A stretch of 64,000 nt of DNA from Variovorax sp. 54 (GCF_002754375.1 NZ_PEFF01000001.1:5163501-5227500); one strand, 5' to 3'. Counted from the first letter of the stretch, positions 11,199-20,290 are shown. Translations and numbers: made by a program. The notes: generated from the letters alone by a model not told the origin.

Positions 11199-11953
11199 GC
11201 GTCCACCGCCATCGCGCTGCTCGCCGCACGGTTGATCTCCGGCAGCAGCACGTGCCGCGCGAAGCGTGGCGCAATGCGCTGGTCGTGGCTCACGAACACG
11301 AGCGCGCTGTGGTTCACGGCGCAGGCCGTGAGCAGCACGTCGAGAAAGGCTTCGCGCCGGTCTTCATCGAGCGCGGAGGTGGGCTCGTCGGCAATGACGA
11401 CTTCGGGCTGGCCGATGAGCGCACGCGCCGCGGCCACGCGCTGCTGCTGGCCCACGGAGAGCTGCAGCGCCTGGCGCTTCCACAGCGTGCGGTCGAGGCC
11501 CATCTGGTCGAGCAGGTGCTCGGCTTCGTCGCGCGAGCTGCCGTTCGAACCGGCGTGTCGTGCAGCCTGCGCTTCGCGCCGCGCCGAGAAGCGGCAGGGC
11601 AGCAGCACGTTGTCGAGCACGCTCAGGTACGGCAGCAGGTTGAACTGCTGAAAGATGTAGCCCACGTGCGCCACGCGGCTGCGGTCGCGTTGCGTGCCCG
11701 AGAGCTTCGACCAGTCGTGGCCCAGCAGCGTGACGCGGCCTTCGTCGGCCACCAGCACGCCGGCCAGCAGCGACAGCAGCGTGCTCTTGCCGCAGCCGCT
11801 CGGGCCGTGCAGGAACACGGATTCACCCGCCGTGATGCGCAGGGCCTCGATATCGATGCACGGTGTCTTCACGCCGGGCCAGGTGAAGCGCAGGGCTTCG
11901 GCGGCGAGCACGACGCGCAAGGGCGTGGTCTCGGCCTGCGGGGCGGTGCTCAC
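11195..11953 (-). CDS. ABC transporter ATPase, LolD/MacB type
   Basis: The 252-residue product has Walker A (GPSGCGKST, about residues 50-58), a Q-loop (FQQFNLLPYL), the signature LSVGQQQRVAAARAL and Walker B followed by DEPTSALDE. The signature has Val in place of the usual first Gly. It is cytoplasmic and energises the overlapping FtsX-type permease. The start lies four bases downstream of the DUF2796 gene stop. The order DUF2796, ATPase, permease, DUF3299 is conserved in Zrg-like systems. Confidence 0.88.
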   Translation of the reverse strand: MSTAPQAETTPLRVVLAAEALRFTWPGVKTPCIDIEALRITAGESVFLHGPSGCGKSTLLSLLAGVLVADEGRVTLLGHDWSKLSGTQRDRSRVAHVGYIFQQFNLLPYLSVLDNVLLPCRFSARREAQAARHAGSNGSSRDEAEHLLDQMGLDRTLWKRQALQLSVGQQQRVAAARALIGQPEVVIADEPTSALDEDRREAFLDVLLTACAVNHSALVFVSHDQRIAPRFARHVLLPEINRAASSAMAVDA

Positions 11954-11957
11954 GCTG

Positions 11958-12548
11958 TCACTTGCCCAGCGTCAGGCGGGAAGGCTGCGCGGCCTGCGCG
12001 CCGCTCGGGCGCTTCAGCTGGCGCTTGAACTGGCCTTGCGCGGAGGCGATCTGCACGTCGATCTGGCGTGCGCCCTTGAAGGCCGAGAACAGGTTCACGT
12101 CGACGAACTTCGCGGCGGCGGCCTGGGTGCAGTTGAACGAGAACGAGGCGTCGAGGTCCGCGTGCCCGCTCGATTCGGCGGGGTCGGGGTTGCCCAGGCC
12201 GAGCGCGCCGGAGCGCAGGTCGACGGGGCCGAGCTTGCAGTTGGCGGCGGGGTCGATGGTGAAGAGCTTGTCGGCCGCGCGCAACTGGGCGATGGCGGCT
12301 TCGACGGTCTTCTTCTCGGCGTCGGTCTTGGGCGCGCGTTCGAAACCGACGATGTTGTCCAGCGGCGATTCCATGGCGATCACGATGGTGGGCCCGTCGA
12401 TCGCCACGTCGAGCTTGAGCTGGCCATGCACATGCGCGTGCTGTTGCTGGGCCTGTGCGGGAAGGATGGTGGCCGCGAACAGCGCGGCGGCGGTCAGTGC
12501 GAAGCCGGAGGACATGCGTCGAAATCGGGTGTGCAGGGTGTGCATCAT
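11958..12548 (-). CDS. zrgA: DUF2796 (ZrgA-like) periplasmic metal-binding protein
   Basis: The 196-residue product has a signal peptide cleaved near AQAQ at residue 33-34, then HAHVHG (H37, H39, H41), the N-terminal signature of DUF2796/ZrgA proteins. A two-domain-like body follows, with Cys residues in NCKLG and FNCTQ. In ZrgA the protein is a periplasmic zinc-binding component for uptake. Relatives usually carry a long His/Asp-rich loop in the middle, whereas here that segment (around AESSGHADLD) is almost absent. The start overlaps the sulfurtransferase stop (ATGATG). Symbol assigned by family and context; metal specificity is inferred. Confidence 0.75.
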   Translation of the reverse strand: MMHTLHTRFRRMSSGFALTAAALFAATILPAQAQQQHAHVHGQLKLDVAIDGPTIVIAMESPLDNIVGFERAPKTDAEKKTVEAAIAQLRAADKLFTIDPAANCKLGPVDLRSGALGLGNPDPAESSGHADLDASFSFNCTQAAAAKFVDVNLFSAFKGARQIDVQIASAQGQFKRQLKRPSGAQAAQPSRLTLGK

Positions 12549-13453
12549 GGTGCTGCGCCTTGCCGGGTCGGCAGCCCCGGCGTGTTGCTCCATTCGCTCC
12601 AGCTGCCGGCATAGAGCGCGGTCGTCCCGAACCCCGCGATCTGCATCGCGAGCAGGTTGGGCACGGCGCTCACGCCGCTGCCGCACTGGTGGACGACGGT
12701 CGCCGCATCGCGCCCCGCGAGCAGCGCTTCGAACTCGGCGCGCAGTTGCGCGGCGGGCTTGAACTTGCCGTCGGGACCGATGTTGTCGGCGAAGGGCCGG
12801 TTCAGGGCCCCGGGGATGTGACCCGCGATCGGGTCCAGAGGTTCCACCTCGCCGCGGTAACGTGCACCGGCCCGTGCGTCGATCAGCTGCTGGTCAGGTT
12901 GGCCGAGCCGACGCACGACGGTGTCGGTGGTCACGAGCTTGGCCAGCGGCTCGCCCTGTACGAAATTCGACTGGAAGCGCGCGGGCTCCTCGCGGTCGGT
13001 CACTTCGCCGCCCGCGGCCTGCCAGGCCTGCAGGCCGCCGTCGAGCACGGCCACGGCGTCGTGGCCCATCCACTTGAGCATCCACCACAGGCGCCCGCAG
13101 TAGTTGGCGCCGTTGCGGTCGTACACCACGGCCTGCATCTCGTTGGAAAAACCCACTGACGACAGCCAGGTCGCGAACTTCTCGCGGCTGGGCAGCGGGT
13201 GGCGTCCGCCCGAGGCGGGCACGCCGTCGTCCTGTGCGACCACCACGTCGCCGTGCGCGCCGGGCAGGCCATGTTTGGCGCTGAGGTCGGTGTCGAGGTT
13301 GGCGTACTGCGCGCCCGGGATGTGCGCGGCGGCATACAGCTGCGCGCCGGCGTCGGGCTTCATGAGGTCGAAGCTGCAGTCGAACACCATGAGGGGCGAG
13401 TCGCCCTCGCGCAGCTGCCTCAGTTGCTCGGCGGAGATGAGGGTGGTGTACAT
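12545..13453 (-). CDS. sseA: 3-mercaptopyruvate/thiosulfate sulfurtransferase
   Basis: The 302-residue protein consists of two rhodanese domains, the first inactive and the second carrying catalytic C257 in HQCGSGVSA. The CGSGV loop is the mercaptopyruvate-type loop; true rhodaneses have a CRKG-type loop. It moves sulfane sulfur to thiols or cyanide in the cytoplasm. The open frame runs up to 14212 through the next gene, but ATG at 13453 begins the conserved N-terminus (MYTTLISAEQL). Its stop overlaps the DUF2796 start, so it may be first in that transcription unit. Confidence 0.88.
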   Translation of the reverse strand: MYTTLISAEQLRQLREGDSPLMVFDCSFDLMKPDAGAQLYAAAHIPGAQYANLDTDLSAKHGLPGAHGDVVVAQDDGVPASGGRHPLPSREKFATWLSSVGFSNEMQAVVYDRNGANYCGRLWWMLKWMGHDAVAVLDGGLQAWQAAGGEVTDREEPARFQSNFVQGEPLAKLVTTDTVVRRLGQPDQQLIDARAGARYRGEVEPLDPIAGHIPGALNRPFADNIGPDGKFKPAAQLRAEFEALLAGRDAATVVHQCGSGVSAVPNLLAMQIAGFGTTALYAGSWSEWSNTPGLPTRQGAAP

Positions 13454-13506
13454 GGCGAGAGCTCCTTCGAAAAAATGATCGGCGACACGTGCCGTGGCTG
13501 CTGCGT

Positions 13507-14439
13507 TCAGTGTTCCTCGGCCGGCGCCTTCGGCACGGCCCGCTGCCGCAGCACGGTGGCTGCGATGCCGCTGGCGATGATCAGCGCCATGCCGGCCCAG
13601 CCGGTGGCGTCGATGCGGTCGTCGAACAGCACCACGCTGTAGAAGGCCGCGAACACGATGCCCGAATATTGCAGGTTGGCGACCACCAGTGTGCCCGCCT
13701 GGGTCTTTGCGGTGGCGTAGGCGCGGGTCATGCACAGCTGTCCGAGCGCAGCCAGCAAGCCGATCGGCAGCAGCCACAGCGCATGCTGCCACGTCCACGA
13801 GCTGCCGCCCGAAAACCCGGTCGCGGCCGTGGCGAAGGCGCCGGCCACGGCGGAGCCGACCGCAAAGTAGAAGACCGTGCGCAGCTCGGGCTCGCCGATG
13901 CGCGACAGCGCCACCACCTGCATGTAGGCAAAGGCAGCCGTGACGCCCGACAGCAGGCCCAGCATGCCCGCGAAGCCATCGCCACCACCGACCGTGGGCC
14001 TGAGCATGAGCACCACGCCGGCAAAGCCCGCGAGCACGGTCATCACCAGCGGGCCCTGCAGCGGCGGGCGCTCGATGCGGCCGTCGCGCCCGGGCACCGG
14101 CACCCAGGCCAGCAGCGCGCCGCCGACCAGGAAGGCCGCGACCCACACGCTGCTCATGTAGTTGAGCGTGACGGCGGTGGCCAGCGGCATGTGGGCGATG
14201 GCGTAGAACCACGCGCCCAGCGACACCACGCCGATGGTGCTGCGCCAGGCATGCATGCCGGGGTACTTGGTGGCGAGCGAGGTGCCGCGGTTGCGCGCCA
14301 GCAGCCAGAGGAACACGATGCCGATGAGGCCGCGCCCCAGGACCATCTCACCGCTGTTGAACCATTCCGAGGCAATCTTCACGACCACGCTCATGGTGGC
14401 GAACAGAAAGGCCCCGAGCACCATCCACAGCGCTTGCAT
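13507..14439 (-). CDS. EamA/DMT-family transporter
   Basis: The 310-residue protein has about ten hydrophobic segments arranged as two EamA repeats, the drug/metabolite transporter fold. It begins LWMVLGAFLFATMSVVVKIA, and the first repeat contains MPLATAVTLNYMSSVW, typical of the family. It is an inner-membrane carrier, probably an exporter of metabolites or amino acids; the substrate cannot be predicted. It lies downstream of the Rieske oxygenase gene on the same strand but a terminator separates them, so it probably has its own promoter. Confidence 0.85.
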   Translation of the reverse strand: MQALWMVLGAFLFATMSVVVKIASEWFNSGEMVLGRGLIGIVFLWLLARNRGTSLATKYPGMHAWRSTIGVVSLGAWFYAIAHMPLATAVTLNYMSSVWVAAFLVGGALLAWVPVPGRDGRIERPPLQGPLVMTVLAGFAGVVLMLRPTVGGGDGFAGMLGLLSGVTAAFAYMQVVALSRIGEPELRTVFYFAVGSAVAGAFATAATGFSGGSSWTWQHALWLLPIGLLAALGQLCMTRAYATAKTQAGTLVVANLQYSGIVFAAFYSVVLFDDRIDATGWAGMALIIASGIAATVLRQRAVPKAPAEEH

Positions 14440-14458
14440 CGATTGATATCCAGATCAG

Positions 14459-14488
14459 AAAAAAGAAAGCCCCGGCGGGTGCGGGGCG
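14459..14488 (-). terminator. Rho-independent terminator of the Rieske gene
   Basis: Read on the minus strand, a GCCCCG/CGGGGC stem (14483-14488 with 14470-14475) is followed by TTTCTTTTTT. It starts 14 bases after the Rieske gene stop codon. Confidence 0.8.
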
Positions 14489-14501
14489 AGAGAGGCGAGG
14501 G

Positions 14502-15647
14502 TCAGACGGGTTGTGGCTGCATGGCGTTGCGGTACCACTCGTGGAACTGCTGCATGCCGTCTTCCATGGGGCTCTGGTAAGGGCCCGTTTCGTTGTCGCC
14601 GCGCAGCATGAGCGCGCGGCGGCCGGCGTCCATGCGCTCGGCGATCTCGTCGTCTTCCACGCAGGTTTCCATGTAGGCGGCCTGCTGGGCCTCGACGAAC
14701 TCGCGCTCGAAGGCGACGATTTCCTCAGGGTAGAAGAACTCGACCATGTTGAGCGTCCTGGTCGGGCTCACCGGGTGCAGCGTCGACACGGTGAGCACGT
14801 GCGGGTACCACTCGATCATCACGTGCGGGTAGTAGGTGAGCCAGATCGCGCCGTACTTCGGCGGCTTGCCGTCGCGGTACTTGAGCAGTTGCTCCTGCCA
14901 CTTCTGGTAGACCGGGCTGCCCGCGCGGCCCAGGCGGTTGGCCACGCCCACCGTCTGCACCGAGAACTCGGGCTTGAACTCCCAGCGCAGGTCGTCGCAG
15001 GTGACGAAGCTGCCCAGGCCGGGGTGGAACGGGCCGACGTGGTAGTCCTCGAGGTAGACCTCGATGAAGGTCTTCCAGTTGTAGTTGCACTCGTGCAGCT
15101 CGACGCGGTCGAGCGCGTAGCCCGAGAAGTCGAGGTCGGCCTGCGGGCCCAGGCCCGCCATGTCGGCCGCCACGTCACGGCCGCTGCCGTCGGCGTTCTT
15201 CTCGAACAGAAGGCCGTTCCATTCGGTGAGCGGGTAGTTGTGCAGGTTCAGGCACGGGTCCTGGTCGAAATGCGGGGCGCCGATCAGCGTGCCGGTGGTG
15301 CGCGCGTCTTTCGCGGCGTAGGTCCAGCGGTGCAGCGGGCAGACGATGTTGCCGCCGGCCTGGGTGTCGAGCTGGCCCCGGCCCTGCAGGATGAGGGCCT
15401 GGCGGTGGCGGCAGACGTTCGAAATGAGCTCCACGCCCTTGGGCGTGTGGACCAGCGCGCGGCCCTGGTGTTCCTGCGGCAGGGTGTGGAAGTCACCCGG
15501 CTCGGGCACGGCCAGTCGGTGCCCGACGTAGCGGGGCCCTCGCGCGAAAAGGTTCTGCATTTCGCGGGCGTACAAGGCCTCGTCGAAATACGCGGTAACT
15601 GGAAGTTGGCTCGCGGCCTGCTGCAGTTGAAGACTTAAATCAGACAT
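14502..15647 (-). CDS. Aromatic ring-hydroxylating Rieske oxygenase, alpha subunit
   Basis: The 381-residue protein has an N-terminal Rieske [2Fe-2S] centre (C79-x-H81 and C103-x2-H106) and a C-terminal catalytic domain. The mononuclear iron histidines H203 and H208 lie in EDYHVGPFHPG. It should accept electrons from a reductase, not found in this window, and oxygenate or demethylate an unknown substrate. ATG at 15647 is chosen; a GTG at 15671 is in frame but lies within a predicted leader hairpin. No beta-subunit gene is adjacent, so a homomeric enzyme is likely. It is divergent from xseB with 271 bases between. Confidence 0.85.
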   Translation of the reverse strand: MSDLSLQLQQAASQLPVTAYFDEALYAREMQNLFARGPRYVGHRLAVPEPGDFHTLPQEHQGRALVHTPKGVELISNVCRHRQALILQGRGQLDTQAGGNIVCPLHRWTYAAKDARTTGTLIGAPHFDQDPCLNLHNYPLTEWNGLLFEKNADGSGRDVAADMAGLGPQADLDFSGYALDRVELHECNYNWKTFIEVYLEDYHVGPFHPGLGSFVTCDDLRWEFKPEFSVQTVGVANRLGRAGSPVYQKWQEQLLKYRDGKPPKYGAIWLTYYPHVMIEWYPHVLTVSTLHPVSPTRTLNMVEFFYPEEIVAFEREFVEAQQAAYMETCVEDDEIAERMDAGRRALMLRGDNETGPYQSPMEDGMQQFHEWYRNAMQPQPV

Positions 15648-15663
15648 GGAGGACCTGACCAAG

Positions 15664-15745
15664 CTCCCCACAGGGAGAAAAAAAGAAAAAAACGGAAGGC
15701 GCCGTCTGCATGGGTGACGGCCCGAAGAGGTGTGCCGGTGACCGG
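15664..15745 (-). promoter_or_regulatory. Attenuator-like leader of the Rieske oxygenase gene
   Basis: On the minus strand, GCCGTC (15716-15721) can pair with GACGGC (15701-15706). Alternatively AGACGG can pair with the CCGTTT that begins a T7-C-T7 run (15678-15692). The second option is an intrinsic-terminator shape, and the two are mutually exclusive. A third hairpin, CTCCC/GGGAG (15664-15677), follows. No minus-strand gene lies upstream that would need a terminator here, so control of the Rieske gene itself is the simplest reading. A GCCGG/CCGGC hairpin at 15735-15747 precedes the structure. Ligand or signal unknown. Confidence 0.5.
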
Positions 15746-15918
15746 CGGGGGAAGCGGGGATTGTACCCGGGGGGCATTTTTGCGCCCGCCGGGTTTTTGC
15801 CTCGCATCTCCGGGCGTCCTACAGGGTGTTGCAAAGGGCGGCGCACACGTGTGCGGGCTGGCCGGCGGTTCGTTGCGCCCCCGCCCTAAAATGCTTCGTT
15901 TCATCCACGATTCGTTGC

Positions 15919-16185
15919 ATGCCCAAGGTGCCTTCTCCTTCCACGACCAGCTCGGCGGCCACGCCCGACACCGGGCCGTTGCCCGCCAGCTACGAAGCCG
16001 GGCTCCAGGAACTGGAACAACTGGTTGCAGAACTCGAATCGGGCCAGCTGCCGCTGGACCAGCTGCTGGGCAGCTACCAGCGTGGCGCCGCATTGCTCGG
16101 CTTCTGCCGCGACAAGCTGCAGGCGGTCGAAGACCAGATCAAGGTGCTCGACGCCGGCAGCCTCAAGCCCTGGACGGCCGAATGA
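15919..16185 (+). CDS. xseB: Exodeoxyribonuclease VII small subunit
   Basis: The 88-residue protein contains the XseB core ([20 protein letters not shown], then [19 protein letters not shown]), a two-helix fold that binds the large subunit XseA. Exonuclease VII degrades single-stranded DNA from both ends and helps in mismatch repair. ATG at 15919 is used because the longer frame to 15826 adds unrelated residues. Its stop overlaps the ispA start by four bases, the usual xseB-ispA-dxs order in Burkholderiales. xseA is not in this window. Confidence 0.92.
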   Translation: MPKVPSPSTTSSAATPDTGPLPASYEAGLQELEQLVAELESGQLPLDQLLGSYQRGAALLGFCRDKLQAVEDQIKVLDAGSLKPWTAE

Positions 16186-17117
16186 GCGCCGTCCCGATGA
16201 CTTCCACTGCCACCACCACCGCCCCCTGGGACGCGAAAACGCTGGCCGGCTGGGCCGAGCCTCACCTGGCCACCGTCGAAGCGGCGCTGTCGCGCTGGGT
16301 CGGCGTCGATGCGCCAGTGCTGCTGGGCGACGCCATGCGCTATGCCGTGCTCGACGGCGGCAAGCGGCTGCGGCCGCTGCTGGTGCTTGCGGCCAATGAA
16401 GCGGTCGGCGGCAACGCCCACGCCGCGCTGCGTGCGGCCTGCGCCACCGAACTCATCCACGCCTATTCGCTGGTGCACGACGACCTGCCGTGCATGGACA
16501 ACGACGTGCTGCGCCGCGGCAAGCCCACCGTGCACGTGAAGTTCGGCGAAGCCGACGCGCTGCTCGCGGGCGACGCGCTGCAGGCGCTGGCCTTCGAACT
16601 GCTCGCGCCCGAAGGCGACGAGGTGCCCGCCGCGATGCAGGCCCTGCTGTGCCGCCTGCTGGCGCGCGCGGCCGGCAGCCAGGGCATGGCCGGCGGGCAG
16701 GCCATCGACCTGGCCAGTGTCGGCATCGCACTGAACGAAACCCAGCTGCGCGAAATGCACCGCCTGAAGACCGGCGCGCTGCTGCAGGGCAGCGTCGAGA
16801 TGGGCGCCGCCTGCGGCACCGTGTCGCCGGCCGCGCTGGCGGCGCTGCGCGACTACGGCGCGGCCATCGGCCTCGCGTTCCAGGTGGTCGACGACATCCT
16901 CGACGTCACGGCCGACTCGCACACCCTGGGCAAGACCGCCGGCAAGGACGCCGCGGCCGACAAGCCCACCTACGTGTCGCTGCTTGGCCTGGACGGCGCG
17001 CGCGCGCAGGCAAGCCAGCTGCTCGCCGACGCGATCGCTGCGCTGAACAAGAGCGGCCTGCCCGATACCGCCGCACTGCGCGCCCTGGCCCACATGGTGG
17101 TCGACCGCGACCGCTGA
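16182..17117 (+). CDS. ispA: Farnesyl/geranyl diphosphate synthase
   Basis: The 311-residue polyprenyl synthase carries both aspartate-rich metal sites: the first with D100, D101 and D106 ([10 protein letters not shown]), the second with D237, D238 and D241 (DDILD). GGKRLRP binds the allylic substrate and GGQAIDL is also typical. It condenses IPP with DMAPP/GPP to farnesyl diphosphate for quinones and undecaprenyl phosphate. ATG at 16182 overlaps the xseB stop (coupled); a second in-frame ATG at 16197 is possible. dxs, encoding the first enzyme of the same pathway, follows 22 bases later. Confidence 0.93.
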   Translation: MSAVPMTSTATTTAPWDAKTLAGWAEPHLATVEAALSRWVGVDAPVLLGDAMRYAVLDGGKRLRPLLVLAANEAVGGNAHAALRAACATELIHAYSLVHDDLPCMDNDVLRRGKPTVHVKFGEADALLAGDALQALAFELLAPEGDEVPAAMQALLCRLLARAAGSQGMAGGQAIDLASVGIALNETQLREMHRLKTGALLQGSVEMGAACGTVSPAALAALRDYGAAIGLAFQVVDDILDVTADSHTLGKTAGKDAAADKPTYVSLLGLDGARAQASQLLADAIAALNKSGLPDTAALRALAHMVVDRDR

Positions 17118-17139
17118 GAAGAAAAAAGAACCCACCTCC

Positions 17140-18984
17140 ATGGCTCCGCTGCTTCCCACTCTCCACGACCCTTCGCCGATCCGCCAGTACGACCGGGCCC
17201 AGCTCAAGCAGCTGTCCGACGAGGTGCGCGCCTGCGTGCTCGACAACGTCTCGCGCACCGGCGGCCACCTGAGCTCCAACCTCGGCACGGTCGAGCTGAC
17301 GGTGGCGCTGCACCATGTGTTCAACACGCCGCACGACCGGCTGGTGTGGGACGTGGGCCACCAGACCTACCCGCACAAGATTCTTACGGGCCGGCGCGAG
17401 CGCATGCCCACGCTGCGCCAGCTGGGCGGCATCTCGGGCTTTCCGCAGAGGAGCGAGAGCGAGTACGACACCTTCGGCACCGCCCACTCGTCGACCAGCA
17501 TCTCGGCCGCGCTCGGCATGGCCATGGCCGCCAAGCAGAAGGGCGAGAAGCGCCATGCCGTGGCCATCATCGGCGACGGCGCGCTCACGGCCGGCATGGC
17601 CTTCGAGGCGCTCAACAACGCGGGCGTGTGCGACTGCAAGCTGCTGGTGATCCTGAACGACAACGACATGTCGATCAGCCCGCCGGTGGGGGCGCTCAAC
17701 CGCTACCTCGCGCAGCTCATGAGCGGCAATTTCTACGCCGCCGCCAAGAATGTCGGCAAGAGCATGTTGCGCAATGCGCCGCCGCTGTTCGAGCTGGCCA
17801 AGCGCCTGGAGCAGCATGCCAAGGGCATGGTCGTGCCGGCCACGCTGTTCGAGCAGTTCGGCTTCAACTACGTCGGCCCGATCGACGGCCACGACATCGA
17901 CTCGCTGGTGCCCACGCTCGAGAACCTCAAGCACCTGGACGGCCCGCAGTTCCTGCACGTGGTCACGAAAAAGGGGCAGGGCTACAAGCTCGCCGAAGCC
18001 GACCCCGTGGCCTACCACGGCCCGGGCAAGTTCGATCCGCAGGTCGGGCTGGTCAAGTCGACCACGGCGGCCAAGCAGACCTTCACGCAGGTCTTCGGCC
18101 AGTGGCTGTGCGACACGGCCGCGCACGACGGCCGGCTCGTGGGCATCACGCCCGCGATGCGCGAAGGCTCGGGGCTCGTGGAGTTCGAAAAGCGCTTTCC
18201 TGATCGCTACTACGACGTCGGCATCGCCGAGCAGCACGCGGTCACGTTCGCTGCGGGCCTGGCCTGCGAGGGCCTCAAGCCCGTGGTCGCGATCTACTCG
18301 ACCTTCCTGCAGCGCGCCTACGACCAGCTGATCCACGACGTGGCGATCCAGAACCTGCCCGTGGTGTTCGCGCTCGACCGCGCGGGCTTGGTGGGTGCCG
18401 ATGGCGCGACGCATGCAGGCGCGTACGACATCCCGTTCCTGCGCTGCATCCCCAACATGAGCATCGCCTGCCCGGCCGACGAGCGCGAGTGCCGCCAGCT
18501 GCTGACGAGCGCCTACGAGCAAAGCCACCCGGTGGCCGTGCGCTACCCGCGCGGCGCGGGCGCCGGCACCACGCCGAACCTCACGCTCGACGCGCTGCCC
18601 TTCGGCAAGGGCGAGATTCGCCGCGAAGGCCGGCGCATCGCCATCCTCGCCTTCGGCACGCTGCTGTACCCGGCGCTCACGGCGGCCGAATCGCTCGACG
18701 CCACCGTGGTCAACATGCGCTGGGCCAAGCCGCTGGACGTCGAATTGCTGTTGCAGGTCGCGGGCACGCACGACGCGCTCGTCACGCTCGAAGAGGGCGC
18801 CATCATGGGCGGCGCGGGCAGTGCGGTGGTCGAGGCCCTGCAGGCTGCCGGCGTCCAGAAGCCGGTGCTGCAGCTGGGCCTGCCCGACCGCTTCATCGAG
18901 CACGGCGATCCGGCCAAGCTGCTCGCATCGATCGGTCTCGATGCCGACGGCATTGCCGCCGCAATCAAGAAACGCTTCGTTTGA
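17140..18984 (+). CDS. dxs: 1-deoxy-D-xylulose-5-phosphate synthase
   Basis: The 614-residue thiamine-diphosphate enzyme condenses pyruvate and glyceraldehyde 3-phosphate, the first step of the MEP isoprenoid pathway. Visible motifs are [18 protein letters not shown], the [15 protein letters not shown] segment, the ThDP/Mg motif [16 protein letters not shown], and the catalytic-domain [14 protein letters not shown]. The length is standard. It is third in the xseB-ispA-dxs operon, with 22 bases to ispA. A hairpin followed by T residues lies downstream before dctP. Confidence 0.96.
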   Translation: MAPLLPTLHDPSPIRQYDRAQLKQLSDEVRACVLDNVSRTGGHLSSNLGTVELTVALHHVFNTPHDRLVWDVGHQTYPHKILTGRRERMPTLRQLGGISGFPQRSESEYDTFGTAHSSTSISAALGMAMAAKQKGEKRHAVAIIGDGALTAGMAFEALNNAGVCDCKLLVILNDNDMSISPPVGALNRYLAQLMSGNFYAAAKNVGKSMLRNAPPLFELAKRLEQHAKGMVVPATLFEQFGFNYVGPIDGHDIDSLVPTLENLKHLDGPQFLHVVTKKGQGYKLAEADPVAYHGPGKFDPQVGLVKSTTAAKQTFTQVFGQWLCDTAAHDGRLVGITPAMREGSGLVEFEKRFPDRYYDVGIAEQHAVTFAAGLACEGLKPVVAIYSTFLQRAYDQLIHDVAIQNLPVVFALDRAGLVGADGATHAGAYDIPFLRCIPNMSIACPADERECRQLLTSAYEQSHPVAVRYPRGAGAGTTPNLTLDALPFGKGEIRREGRRIAILAFGTLLYPALTAAESLDATVVNMRWAKPLDVELLLQVAGTHDALVTLEEGAIMGGAGSAVVEALQAAGVQKPVLQLGLPDRFIEHGDPAKLLASIGLDADGIAAAIKKRFV

Positions 18985-19062
18985 CAAGAGGTCGCAGGGT
19001 AAACCCCCGCCGACCGCCTGTAAGCGCGTTTTTACAATCAAAAGGACTCACAAAAGTCCCTG

Positions 19063-19092
19063 ACGCGGTCACAAGCCGCGTTTTGTTTTTTC
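19063..19092 (+). terminator. Rho-independent terminator after dxs
   Basis: The stem ACGCGG/CCGCGT (19063-19068 with 19076-19081) has a 7-base loop and runs into TTTTGTTTTTT. It ends about 22 bases before the dctP start. A TACAAT box at 19033-19038 lies upstream of it, so a dctP transcript starting there would pass through this hairpin; that possibility is unproven. Confidence 0.75.
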
Positions 19093-19114
19093 CAAAGCAC
19101 TCGGAGTGAATTCA

Positions 19115-20197
19115 ATGGATCGTCGTTCCCTCATCAAAAACGCGGGCATCGCCGGCGTTTTGGCCGCTGGCATCGCACCTGCCGTCCATGCGCAGGCCGC
19201 GGTTCGCTGGCGCCTGGCCTCGAGCTTCCCCCGCTCTCTGGACACCATCTTCGGCAGCGCTGAAATGCTCTCGAAGACGGTCAAGGCCCTGTCCGGCGGC
19301 AAGTTCGAAATCTCGGTGCACCCCGCCGGCGAGCTGATGCCCGCATTCGGCGTGGTCGATGCCCTGCAGGCCGACACGCTCGAAATGGCGCAATCCGCCG
19401 CCTACTACTTCACCGGCAAGGACCCGATCTTCGCGTTCAGCTGCGCTGTTCCCTTCGGCCTCACGGCCCGCCAGAACGACTCGTGGAAAGAGTACGGCAA
19501 CGGCCGCAAGCTGCTCGACGCCTTCTTCGCGCAGTACAACTTCCGCACCGCCAGCGCCGGCAACACCGGCACGCAGATGGGCGGCTGGTACCGCAAGGAA
19601 ATCAAGACCGTCGAAGACCTCAAGGGCCTGAAGATGCGCATGGGCGGCGGCGTGTTCGGCGAGGCCATGGCCAAGCTGGGCGTGGTGTCGCAGAACATGC
19701 CGGCCGGCGACGTGTACCAGTCGCTCGAAAAGGGCACGCTGGACGCCGCCGAATTCGTCGGCCCGCACGACGACGAAAAGCTGGGCTTCAACAAGGTCGC
19801 TCCGTTCTACTACTACCCCGGCTGGTGGGAAGGCGGCGCCGACCTCGAGTTCTTCATCAACAACAAGGCGTTTGCCAAGCTGTCGGACGAGAACAAGGCC
19901 ATCCTCGAAGCCGCGACCAAGGTTGCCGCACGCGACATGACCGCCAAGTACGACGCCTACAACCCCGTGGCACTGAAGCGCCTCGTGGCTGCCAAGACGC
20001 AGCTCAAGGCCTTCCCGAAGGCCGTGATGGACGCCGGCTTCAAGGCCTCGATGGAAGTGTTCGCGCTTCACGAAGGCAAGTCGCCCGAGTTCAAGAAGAT
20101 CCACCAGGACATGCGCGCCTTCCAGCGCGACCAGATCCTGTGGAACCGCTTCTCGGAGTACCCGTTCAACCAGTACATGAACTCGGTCAAGATCTGA
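19115..20197 (+). CDS. dctP: TRAP transporter substrate-binding protein, DctP/TakP type
   Basis: The 360-residue periplasmic binding protein begins with a twin-arginine-like signal (MDRRSLIKNAG, cleavage near VHAQA). The family body has WRLASSFPRSLDTIFG, the MRMGGGVFGEAMAKLG segment with its conserved Arg, and EFVGPHDDEKLGF. Such proteins in the TakP group bind alpha-keto acids or related carboxylates with a cation; the ligand here is inferred. GGAG at 19103-19106 supports ATG at 19115. The permease genes lie immediately downstream but on the opposite strand. Confidence 0.9.
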   Translation: MDRRSLIKNAGIAGVLAAGIAPAVHAQAAVRWRLASSFPRSLDTIFGSAEMLSKTVKALSGGKFEISVHPAGELMPAFGVVDALQADTLEMAQSAAYYFTGKDPIFAFSCAVPFGLTARQNDSWKEYGNGRKLLDAFFAQYNFRTASAGNTGTQMGGWYRKEIKTVEDLKGLKMRMGGGVFGEAMAKLGVVSQNMPAGDVYQSLEKGTLDAAEFVGPHDDEKLGFNKVAPFYYYPGWWEGGADLEFFINNKAFAKLSDENKAILEAATKVAARDMTAKYDAYNPVALKRLVAAKTQLKAFPKAVMDAGFKASMEVFALHEGKSPEFKKIHQDMRAFQRDQILWNRFSEYPFNQYMNSVKI

Positions 20198-20218
20198 CGA
20201 TCTGCTGAGGCTTCATTG

Positions 20219-20254
20219 AAAGGCCGGTCTGCGCAAGCAGGCCGGCCTTTTTCT
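20219..20254 (+). terminator. Strong Rho-independent terminator after dctP
   Basis: AAAGGCCGG (20219-20227) pairs with CCGGCCTTT (20242-20250). The stem continues as CTGC/GCAG (with one T-G pair) around a GCAA tetraloop, followed by TTCTTT. It lies 21 bases after the dctP stop and points in the plus direction. Confidence 0.9.
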
Positions 20255-20290
20255 TTGGCGCGCGTTGTTCACGTCTTTCGCGCGGGCATG

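Noticed and set aside
15640..15714. Short minus-strand leader peptide with four consecutive Phe before the Rieske gene
   Set aside because: The Phe codons come from the T-rich tail of the terminator-like hairpin. No ribosome binding site is seen and the reading frame overlaps the gene start.
16906..19041. Very long antisense open frames, such as those opposite ispA-dxs, opposite dctM (20216-22132) and opposite the pectinacetylesterase-type gene (26017-27540)
   Set aside because: GC-rich codon bias removes stop codons in other frames. Their products are Arg/His-rich with no family similarity and they lie fully over recognised genes.
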